Shown in pieces: positions 24,101-36,100 of a DNA stretch of 64,000 nt. Location: assembly GCA_903813345.2 (NCBI GenBank), contig CAIIXF020000005.1:20773375-20837374 (forward strand), read 5' to 3'. The translations under genes and the position numbers were made by a program. The number at the start of each line of letters is the position of its first letter. Positions within the stretch are counted from its first letter, which is position 1. The notes beneath the pieces were generated by a model. That model was not told the DNA's origin. It saw nothing but the letters and a program-made list of their open reading frames with translations, and made no database searches. The stretch comes from Owenia fusiformis (Eukaryota > Annelida > Polychaeta > Sabellida > Oweniidae).

Positions 24101-27100
24101 TTTCTTTCCAGATATGACCTTAAATGCACTTCAAATATGGGTATGGCATTTTATAATCCTCATAAAACCTTTTTAAGGCATTTTAGAAGAGTTTCCTTGG
24201 AGTATCTGCCCTTACTGACCTCTTTTTACAACTCAATATCCACCCTCTCTTTGACGATAGCACCTAATTTTTTGGTCACATTCAGGTTAGCGGTGTTTCC
24301 AGGATACTGATTTTAACTTTAATTTTGGCCAAACACTAAGTTTTGAAATGCCTGTAACTTTTTCTAATTTGTAAGTTGAACCTTGATACTTGGCAAATCA
24401 ATGTAACTTTGGATAAGCTTTAAAATGATATATGACACATACTATGGGAACATTGGTGTATGTCTGCCTAGGGGGGGCCCCATACTTTCGGGACACCCTG
24501 TAGTGACACGATAATATTTACATATGTTTTCAGCATAACTCTGAAGGTACTTAATGAATATTGATGTATTGGGTATTTTTAATATTTTTTATAAAAAATA
24601 AAGTTTACATTTTTTGTCAGCTGTGACGGAGCAGTTTTAACTGTGAACTACGTTAAAAATTTAAGATTCAAATTATATCTTTTAAACGTACCCCTAGAAG
24701 AGAGAACGTCACAAATCACTTTCCTAAATTATGACAAGTAGCCTTTGGGATATCTGGGGTAATGTAAATCTGAGATATAAAAAAGACCACTCTTAGCATT
24801 TTTCAGAGGTTGGTACTGAAATCAACATGAATCAACATGGTGTAAACTCAGAATAATATTTCTAATACGTTTTGGTCGAGCATTCTTGAAATGTCACGTG
24901 TAGTGTAAATAGGGCTAAAATTAAATATGAATTTATTCAAAATAGCGCGCAGACATCCTGCATTCTGACAGATGTATAACCTTTTACCACATAATACAGA
25001 TTTAATTTGTAATTATTTGAAATTCATCCTTTTGCATAGACTAAAATTATAATAAAAGTATGTTTCAATGAATATCTTTCTCTAGTGAACACCTCTTCTT
25101 ATCAAATATTCCTCTGACTTCTGTATGACATTGCCTCTATGGAGTAAACATATCTACTAACTGGGAACACATTTTTGGGCTCAATATGTGTTCACTGTAC
25201 ACATGTTTTACTGTAGTTGCATCACATAACCCTATAACTCTTATTCAAATAAAGAACAATCTTAAAATCAAATTTTGCATTTTCGTATTTCAAGATACAC
25301 TCCACTTACCTTTTGGATAGACTAAAGAGGGAAGAACAATCCGCGGTCCATACCATTATATGTATTTAGCTCTATCTTCAGCAAATAATTTTACTTCAAA
25401 TAATCAAGTTACAGTAAAAAATGACCATGTCAGGTGATGGATCCACACTAGTAGGCACTACGAAAGGCAAATACCCTATACTGAAATGAAGTTGACTATT
25501 ATTTTCATGAGTTACCATGCATAAGTTGGATTGCAGTACAAACTGAGAAAAGAAGCTTAAAGAGTGGTCCTACATACATCTCAGAATTTGAATTTTGTAC
25601 TTTTACTATGTTTCATTTTTCAGAATACTTTACAAAAGAGATTTGACACGCTCGCTCCTCTAAAGTGTAGTTGTAAAGAGATATATTACATGGTGATATA
25701 AACCTAACCTTGTGTCTGAAATTATTTGATATATTAGTAAAACAAGTTTTATTATATGGATGTGAAATCTGGGATCTTCTGAAAAATAAAGAATTTGGCC
25801 TTGAAATGAAATATGACAAGTCACTTCCACAGGAATTACTACATCCATCTTTTTTGAAGTTTTTATTAGGGGTGCATAGAAAAACGAGTAATTTAGCTAT
25901 GATGGGTGAATTAGGTAGATTCCCTCTGTTTATCAATATATTTTACCAACAAATTAAATACTTAGATCATATAGAAATTGAAGGAACGAGTTCATTACTA
26001 ATTAATGCATATGCAGATAACATTGAACTATCAAAAGTTCATAATCAACCATCATGGTACTCTGACATTGATAGAATAATGACATATGTTCAACCACAAG
26101 ATACAAATTACATGAATAGCTAACCGCTTGATATTTAAGAAAATCCTTGAAGAGATATATAAAATATTGGGAGAAAACTGTCAATGATAATAAATGGAAA
26201 TTAGAATTTTTGAATAATATCAAACAACGATGGGGAAAAGAACCATATTTGGATTTAATAAAGAACGCAGAACATAGGAAATCTATGACGCGATTAAGAA
26301 TAAGTGCACACAATTTTGAAATAGAGTGAGGAAGATAATACAAGACCAAAAATTCTGAAATTATGTAAAATCAACACTGGTACTGAAACTCATTTTATTT
26401 TTGAATGCCAAAAATTGGAAAAAATGAGATATGAACACTTTGATACATTAAACTCAATTTGCCCAAATCTAACTGTATTGACTCCCGAAGAAAAGGCTTA
26501 TTATATGTTTAATGCTGAGGGTAACATGTGTATCACCTTTGCAAAAAAACTTTATGAAATAATTGAAACACGGGGTACCATCGAATAATTTTGGCAACGT
26601 ACCGGAGAACGACATTTTACTAAGAAATGGCAATAATTTAGCACAATATATTTTTTAACTAGAGTTCTACTTTGATTTTGACAAAAGTAAGTATTCGATG
26701 CAATGGCTATTTCATTCATGAGTTTTTAGGAATTCTGTTGGAACCCAGTTCTGATCAAGTACGAAGTTATTGAAATCGGCGCAGACGGACTTTACTCCGA
26801 AAGATGGTTTTTCGATTATAACTTTTTACAACATTTAAGTATAGACTTTTGAAAAAAGTACAGAATAGTCCTTATACTATTGAATAATTCTGTAATTTCT
26901 GATTCACACGACTCTGATTTGTTTAATTAAAAAAAAGTTTTAAAAATATTACTTAGGAACGTAACCGGAGCTGGGAACGTAACCGGAGCAGATCAGATGA
27001 ATTATTTAATCAAAAAATTAAAATATATGATTTAAAGCACATATACTAATTTAAAAACATACGGGATTGTTCGAATGCGTATTTATTACATTTTCTTTAA

Positions 27101-30100
27101 AGAAAAAAAATTATCCATTGTGAAAAATTAAATTTGGTATTTACCATGCATAAGTGCACTTACCTTAGAAAGGCTATCAAACATAGAACAATCATTGTAT
27201 GGAGAATGAAGTGATTAAATGTAGTAAGCAAATAATTCCATTTGATTTCACCCATTGTATTTGTTCAGCGAACTATTAGAACCCACTCTGTCATACTAAT
27301 TTCGTATATATATACTGTTTATACATACATGTATTATACTTCTCAGACAACTTCTCTTTTTCAGGGAAAATAAAAGCATTTAAATGCTAGATTATTAAAA
27401 AAGTTAGGATACAACGAACTGTATATAGCGTAGGTGTGTTAAGTACTTGTCATGTGCTCGACCAAATCGAATCAACATATGCTTTCTGAAATTCTTCACC
27501 TAACCCCCCCCCCTCCATATAAACGTAAGATGTTTGAGTGAGTGCCCGTTTATTGTTTTATGCAAAACCAGTTGTTATCCATCTTTGTTTCGATGCATTG
27601 ATTTTCCTGTAAGTGAAGGGTAATATATGCTCATTTTAACATTCATATGTGTTTGTAAATAATATATATGCTTTAAATCATATATTTTATTTTTTTAAAT
27701 AATATAATTCAACTGATCTGCTCCGGTTACGTTCCTAAGTAATATTTTTAAAACTTTTTTTTTAATTAAACAAATCAGAGTCGTGTGAATCAGAAATAAC
27801 AGAATTATTCAATAGTATAAGGACTATTCTGTACTTTTTTCAAAAGTCTATACTTAAATGTTGTAAAAAGTTATAATCGAAAAACCATCTTTTGGAGTAA
27901 AGTCCGACTGCGCCGATTTCAATAACTTCGTACTTGATCAGAACTGGGTTCCAACAGAATTCCTACAAACTCATGAATGAAATAGCCATTGCATGGAATA
28001 CTTACTTTTGTCAAAATCAAAGTAGAACTCTAGTTAAAAAATATATTGTGCTAAATTATTGCCATTTCTTAGTAAAATGTCGTTCTCCGGTACGTTGCCA
28101 AAATTATTCGATGGTACCCCGTGTGAAAAGAGATCAACTTTATTAACAATATAAATATTTTATCAGCAGCTTTGATAAAATATCCAAATAAAATCAATAG
28201 GAATGAAAAAATAAGTTTTTTAGGGGAAAATATAGAGAAAATAAAAACATGTAATATAAGAAAGAAAATTGTTAGTAGCAGAGGGGTGACAAATAAATCA
28301 GAAGCCCATTGGAAAAATCAATATGGTGAGATCCCATTTAATTTAATGTATAGAGTACTATTTAAGACAAATGTAAATCATAAGGTCAAGGAATTCATAT
28401 ATAAAGTAATAAATGGTGCAATAGAAATTGAAAGAAGATTAAAAAACAAAAATTATCTGATGGAATGTGTAAAGTGTGTAAAAATGTTGAGGAATCACAA
28501 GAACACCTTTTTTAGATTGTAAATTCAAAAATGAATGGGACAATTTAGAAATTACTAATTTAATTGAAAGAGATAATATGCTTTTTTACTTTAGAAAATA
28601 TGATATAGATTAATAGTGAAATTTTTATTATTAAACGGAAAATATGGTTAAAAAGATGTCTAGAAATTTTTAATTAAGAAAATGTATTTAGATTTTAAAT
28701 TAAAATAGTATTAACTGATAAATCATAAGTACATGGTGGGTTACAGTGTGTTTTTAGGGGGATTTTGCAGATATATTAATTTGTTGTATTGAATGTATTG
28801 AAATGTTATATTGAATGTAATAAATGTATCAAAAAATTGTATTAAATAAATTAAAAATAAAAAAACAATATATTAAATATACAGTATACATGTAGGCTAA
28901 TAGTAGTGGTTGGTATATATCTAATGATCAGTCAATCACATTATATTGTCATTATATGCCATGTAAAAATTTGCATTGTATGTTATTGTAATTGTATGTA
29001 TACTTTTAGTTTTTATTTTATCATTATTTGCTGTACACTTAGCCAAAAGGGATTTTTAGTACAATAAAGCATTGAATATATTATAAATCGAAATTCTTAA
29101 ACGTATTTCAGATTTGAAACTGCTCCGTCACAGCCGACAAAAAATTTAAACATTTTTTTATAGACAATATTAAAAATACCCAATGCCATGGTGTTATAGC
29201 ATGATGGTTACGACAAGGCGATTTGCAAAATTTGGCGGTAACGATAACAATAAATGGCGGATTTGAAAGACAGCATGTCCTCTTTCTCGCCTGTACGCAA
29301 GATTCACAGATAAAATTTCCTTTTCAACTAGTTCCCTCAGTGACGTATATATGGATGGTTATAAAGACTGGGTCAAATCTGCCAAGTGGTTTACTAGAAG
29401 CGGAATATAAGCTGTAAACTTACCGACTGAGATGTCCAAGTTCATATTTTTTAGTCCATTCTCGTGATTTCTCAGTATATGTGCCTCAGAGCCACTCAAA
29501 CTATTAACAGTAAGTAAACTGTATAAACAAGCCATAAAATGACAAATCCAGAACAGGAACGTGGTCATATTGTAAATAATAAGGTTTCAAACACAATGTC
29601 GTTAGACGACTACGTATGAATTCTATAGAGGGTAACGTATTGTATTAGATGTACATTAGATATTTAGCGGACAGTTACGTACATGTACATCTTTCAAGTT
29701 AAGGTTGCTAGTTCTGATCTAGCCTCTTTCCATGTTATTGTTAAAATGAGTAAGAAATGGAATATTGAATTACTTATATTTGTTTTCAGGACTTGGAAGA
29801 GACGCTCTTGTTTGAGCCCCTATAGGGCAAGGATCGAAAAAATTGTGTCTTGCTTTATTTATGAAACCAATTCAAGTCAAAAAGATAGCAATGAAGAGGC
29901 AAAAGAAGAATTAGCATCAAGTACTGATGAATATGACAAAATTAATAACAATAAATCTGGGTTACATATTTGAACGAGATTTGCGTAACCGTCAATCAAT
30001 TTTTTGCGTAACCGCAAATCAAAAATACAATATTATGGCTTAAGTAGAACATATTAGGTGGTTTCCATTTCTCAATTGGCTTTTTATGATCGTACGTAGG

Positions 30101-33100
30101 TTACATCTCTATACCCCGAGGTTGTTAGGCAATGTAGACCATGCCCTAATGACAAAAATAAACAAATTACTAAATTTTGTGTAGTTTTGAATTTCAAACT
30201 CAACAGTTTTTCGCTTATTTCATGTTATCCCCGGGTATCAGTTTGAAAAGAATACGTTCAAAATATACATTACTAAGTGCATCACCGAATGCGATGCCTA
30301 CAAAAATCGTTCATCCTTTCATTGATACAAAGTAGAAGAAAATAATGCACCAAACTTAGTTTTCTGTTCCATCGCGGCCATTTTATTGGATAAATCAGTG
30401 ATCGTAGTCGTCTAATCTCGTTTTCAGAGGTGTCGTAACCGTCATGCTATAACACCGTGAATACATAAAGATCTTATTAATACCTTCAGAGTTATGCTGA
30501 AAACATATGTAAATATTATCGTGTCGCTATATTGTACCATATAAAAGAAATAAAAGGATTAAAAGAAATGATACATTTTGGAGTATGATACTCCGACGCC
30601 GTTTTCAATAGCTTTTACTCTTAGCGTCGTTGAACTTCAAACAGAAGTTAAATTTACCCGCAAATGATATATTCATTGCATTGAGTCAGTAATTTTCTTT
30701 GATATAGCAAAACATATGAGTAAAAAATAAATTGTGTGGATTTCCTAGTGTTTCTATGCAAAATAGCACCCTCCGTCACAGCGGACACATTTTCGATACC
30801 AGCCTGTGTTTCTATAAAACCAAAAAATCTACTCAAGACATAATCAGAGTTATTTATCCTTGCCGAAAAATTAGAAGTGGAAAGTATGGCTTGCCAATTC
30901 AGCAAACTATAATTCATAATCAGACTGAGTTGATGAATATAACAATTTTAGTGTTTGCAGTGATTCAATTAAAGAATTACAAATATGTATTGCATATCTA
31001 TTATAATATTGTGCACAAATGTAACATACATCAATTAATGTAAATGGATAAATTCCTGGTAAAAAGGACAATGCCAGCAAGGGTAGTGTCAGTCCAGGGG
31101 GTCAGTTGAAAGTTGAAGGCCAAAACCAAGGGGTGTTCTGTAGGCCCTGGAGTTTTCGCAGAAGTTATTTTCTTTCAATTACGAGTAATTTTTTGAAAAT
31201 ACTATCATACTAGTAATTTTTCAAAAAAACTTGCCATTCATACTTGTATTGTTTTCCTGAGGATCTAAAACTCTGCTGCTTGAGATAAAACTTTTTAACA
31301 TTCAATGTCACAGTTCAAATTGAAGATAAAACCTTTTTACATTTAACAACATAGCATATAGCGTGACACAATTAATCACAACTACAAACAACAGCAACTC
31401 CACGGAGAAGCAAATCCCACCGAACAAAACCTATTTTGATTATTAGTGGCCATCTTAAATTTCCATCTTGAGCAGAGTTTGTTTGTCCCTAGGCTTCAAC
31501 ATATAAAATGCATACCATATCGGTCAGTTAGCATTTGAGTAATTAAAGATTACATTCCTTTTTGACGAAAAATGGCAGCCATTTTGAAGTTCAGCCTCCA
31601 TTTTGAAAATCTTTCTCGAAAAGAGCTACTGTGTCCCTAGGCATCAGCATATAAAATTTGAACAAAATCCATTCACTGCTATTTGAGTTATCAAAGATGA
31701 CATTTTCTTTACGAAAAAATGGTGCCCATTTTAAAATTCAGCTGCCATTTTGAAAATTCGTTGTCAAACAGAGGTACTGTGTCTCTAGGCATCATCATGC
31801 TAAATTTGATCCTAATCCATTCACTGCTATTTGAGTTATCAAAGATTATGTTGTTTTATGAAAAATGGCCACCATTTTGATATTTAGCAGCCATTTTGAA
31901 ATTCTTTTCTTCAGGACTGCTCCTTTGTCCCTATGCATCAGCATATAACACTCGAACCAAATCCTTCAACAAGTATTTGAGTTATCAAAGATTTTGTTTT
32001 TTACAAAAAATGGCCGCCATTTTGGTATTTAGTAGCCATTCTAAAAATCTCTTCTTCAGCGTAGCTCCTTCATCGCTAGGCATCAGCATATAAAACTTTA
32101 ACCAAATCTGTCCACTAGTATTTGAGTTATCAAAAATTATGTTTTTTTATGAAAAATAGTGGCCATTTCGAAATTCAGCTGCCATCTTGAAAATTCTTTT
32201 TTGAACAAATCTACTTTTTTCCTAGGCATCATCATATAAAATTTGAACCAAATCCATACACTGGTATTTGAGTTAACAAAGATTATGTTTTTTTACAATC
32301 TCTTCTTCAGGGTAGCTCCTTTGTCCCTAGGCATCATCATACAGAATTTGAACCAAATCCGTTCACTGGTATTTGAGTTATCAAAGATTACATTTTTTAA
32401 GAAAAATGGCTGCCATTTTGAGCCATTTTGAAAATCTCTTCTTCAGGATAGCTCATTTGTCCCTAGGCATCAGCATATAATATTTGAACCAAATCAGTCA
32501 ACCAGTATTTGAGTTATTTGAGTTTATTTTAGTTTTTTTATGAAAAATCGCCACCATTTTGATATTTAGCAGCCATTTTGAAAATCTCTTCTTCAGCATA
32601 GCTCCTTTGTCCCTGGAAAAATGGCGGCCATTTTTAATTAATAAGTGGCCATATTGAAAATTCCTTCTAGACCAGAGGTTCTACTCCCATAAGGCATAAG
32701 CCCATAAAATTTGAATTGAATCTGTCAACCGGTATTTGAGTTATCGCCCACACAAACGGACGGACGGAGGTGTTCCCTTTATCCCTCCGAACTTCGTTTG
32801 ATGGAATAATAAATTGATTGCCAAGTGTAAAGAGAACTCATTAGCATTTAACTAGTTAACTGTTCTATTGCCAATTTAATGTTAATTCAGGGTAGATTTA
32901 TCAACAATTACTACAGGGTGTCGCCAAAAACTCCTTCTTCCATTATTGATTTGAACTCATATTTTGCACACTCAGTTAAACCTTGTTCAATGTTCTTTTA
33001 TTCAACTTATTCAACTTTGATTGGTCTACTTTTTATGGTCAAGACTTTATGGCCATTTTTAATAAAACCATGCTCCAATTGCGGAAAAATCACATGATAT

Positions 33101-36100
33101 GAATCCCCAAACCTTTATTTTTGGAGCCATTTCAAAGAAATTGTCCACATTTACAATTTTAGATGCATGGGCATAGTGAGAGAGGATTTGTGGGCTTCGT
33201 GCGAACTCCAATTTGCCTTAAACCCCCTTTCTTTATTAAACAAACACCCAACCGGTAAAAACACCTAGTCAGATCGACTAACAAAACAACTTTTATTGGG
33301 GTTGTCGAGTTGGCCGAGAGGGCTTAGGCGCCAGCACGTTCAGGCTAGGCGATTGGGCGCCGTAACCACGAGGTTGCGAGTTCGAGACGCGGTGTGCTCC
33401 GTGCGTTTATTCATTTTCTGATAGATCAACAACCCGAAGGCTGGAAACGAACCCCACTCTCAGAAATATATTTTCTGGCAAACAATGAATCACAAACAAT
33501 GAATCTACACTAGCTATTTGATGAGTGTGCGTACTATATTCTGTAATTTGTTTGGTTTTTTGAAACTATTTCTTTTTTGTGACCAAGTTGGGTGACATCC
33601 TCGCCCTTTTCTTAGTAACTAAGTCGCTTGCATTAAGTCCTGTATACACTATAAATAAATTTTCAATCGTTTCAATTGTTGGCAGATTTGACTAAAGTCT
33701 TCATAACCATCCATATTATACGTCACCGAATGGAACTAGTTTAAAAGGAAATCTTATCTGTGAATCTTGCCTACAGGCTAGAAAGAGGACATGCTGTCTT
33801 TCCAATCCGCCATTTTTTGTTATCGTTACCGCAAAATTTTGCAATCGCCTTGACATAACCGTCATGCTATAACAGCGTGTGTATGCTTTTTTCTTGTATT
33901 ATGGTGATTTTTGTACTTTGCGTTACAAAGTTTGCATAGTTCAAGTCACATTTCCCATCATCTGTCAATAGAAATCCGAATGATTTCCGTACATTGGAAG
34001 TGAATTTGCTCCTGTCAGCATCAATAACTTTGATTTTCACTGACATGGCAGTTTTTTTCTCATTTCCAGCTCTACAGACTGAATAAATAATTACATGTAA
34101 ATTAAAAAATAAACTGATGTGGAATCGCGAATACGAATACAAACTCGATAATCTCAGACTCGTGAAATAATTCCTGAAATCTGAACTCCTAATCGAGACG
34201 AATTCTATAGCACGAGACGAATCGGTGACTTCGTGAGTAATTATCACCACTAATAAGAACCTCAATGTTTGTTCTCTGTTTTCTCAAATATGACAACTAG
34301 TGGATATAGAACCTTGTAATAGTGGAGGAAAGATATGTCAACACTTTTTGCCATTTGTTACAGTTAAAGCAATTCTTTTAACTAGGGCAAAGGGGTGTAA
34401 CGTCGACGTGTTGGGTAAAGTCGACATAAGAGACGGGGCAACTTCGACAACTTATTAGAAGTAGAATTTCTGTTTTCCGCCATGTTTGATTTTTGGAAAA
34501 ATTAAAATCTCACGAGATCGCGATCCATGCGAGAAAAAAACATGGCTTCCCCTGTTCCCCCTAGATCGGAAGTTAGAGCAACAAGGTGTCGAAGTCAACC
34601 CACATGTCGAAGTTTCCCCAAAATGGTGTCGTTGTTACACCCCTTCGGCCTATTAAACTCAGGCAAACTAGACAACAGCAATGCCAAAGCGTGTACATGT
34701 AAATGGCAGCCATTTTTCAAAACATTCAAAACATATTGCTATAACAGTTTATTTAATGTACATAAATAACTGTAAAATCGGCACTTAAATAGCCACCATT
34801 TTGAAAATTGGCTTTCGAGCATAACTTCTACCCCAATTGGGTATAAGTGTACAAAATATGAAGAAAATTGGGCCAACAGTATTTGAGTTATCACCTGGAT
34901 GGATGGACTGACAGACTGATGTACTGCTCCTGGTAGAAATCCTACCTGAATTGGATATTTTTGACCATCTTTTGTCCATAACTCCAGACCCCTCCCATCT
35001 TTGACTCCAATTCTGCATTCATGATATGCTCCCAAAAGTATAATCCTGAAAGACAATTAATAAAATCTATTTATGTTTGCTTTTGATGCTTTACATTGCT
35101 GTAGGTATTTTCATAGAGATTAGTGCAACAGTACAGTTTTCAAAAACTCATCTCAGATAGAAGTAACAATCTAAAATAGTCAAATGTTGCTTAATTTCAA
35201 TCCTTGATTTAATTTTCAAGGTGAGGTTTAATTTAGGTTGTGGTGGCAGGCTCAAATCAACAGTTCAAGCTTTTTTTTGAAGGGAAGAGTGGGGTCAAAC
35301 AAAATTTTTCTTTGAAGTCACTTAATACTCATCACATATATTACATATATACATGTAGTTAAAAGGCAGAATCAGATCTAGCAAATATTTTCGTTACTTG
35401 GTGCTTCATCTTGACAAAAATTGTCTCAATTTTAGAATGTTTTGGGCTATTATCGTTCCTTGTCATGTCTATTTTCTAAAAAATGTCTTTAATAGCATAA
35501 AATGATTTCACGTCAATTTTGTTTAGAGACATGTCAAGCAGATAAGCAGGTCAGTATTACATAACCATGAAATGAATAAGTCTGAAAATACAATTGGTCA
35601 GAATGTACTAAAACCTGCTTGAAACTGAAAAACATTGCATGCTCTATTCCACACAATTTGGAAGCTTTTGAAATTCGCAGTAACAATGAATAGAATCTGA
35701 ACACAAATTCTCGGTAGAAGTTCATGTGATGAAAATAACGAAATAATGAAATGTTACCGTGTGTCTACTTAGCAGTTTGTTCTATGTCATCCATCCTGCT
35801 AGGTTACATTGTGGAACGCAGCCAAACACGACAATGAAGGCAACAACATGTCGATGTTGATCTAAGCAGAATTTTTGGAAATTTAGATCGTCCATTTTGC
35901 AAACTCACGTGACTGACCCGTGACACGTGTCTGATCACGTGTCTGATCACGTGACTAGTTACTGTATCGATCATGTGACTTAATGACGTGTCACCCAACC
36001 ATGTCTTCAAGGAAAACAGAAGTAAATATTTTGGAAAATGTTTTCCGAGCATTTGCTACTGATTATAGAAGGCCCAATTACGCAACGAACGAAACTGCTA

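Larger units (their letters stand above)
25620..29085 (+). pseudogene. LINE (RT C-terminal half) split by two younger insertions
   Basis: Plus-strand frames read LKLFDILVKQVLLYGCEIWD, FLKFLLGVHRKTSNLAMMGE, GRFPLFINIF, IKQRWGKEPYLDLIKNAE and MTRLRISAHNFEIE, then THFIFECQKLEKMRYEHF and FAKKLYEIIE, the usual order of the RT thumb and C-terminal region in one animal LINE clade. The frame is cut at 26,569 by a 1,555-bp element and resumes after it to a stop near 28,150. A second LINE then splits its 3' UTR; the tail ACAATAAAGCATTGAATATA is at about 29,060. A few frameshifts occur. Confidence 0.7.
23581..30808. mobile_element. 7.2-kb nested DNA transposon with CAC-starting ends and 5-bp duplication
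   Basis: The left end CACAGGCTGGTATCGAAAA (23,581) and right end CGATACCAGCCTGTG (to 30,808) are inverted, and arms of about 400 bp match after younger insertions are removed (CCGCTGTGACGGAG, GGAGTATGATACTCC-type and ACATATGTTTTCAGCATAAC markers on both sides). TTTCT flanks both ends (23,576-23,580; 30,809-30,813). A 5-bp duplication with CAC-starting ends is the pattern of the Transib/RAG-related group; no transposase is visible, so this is inference. It lies in RXYLT1 intron 3 (between coding exons 3 and 4) and holds five younger insertions. Confidence 0.7.

Noticed and set aside
32000-32800. Possible CRISPR-like regular repeats
   Set aside because: Animal nuclear sequence; the 143-bp units are degenerate head-to-tail monomers without unique spacers.
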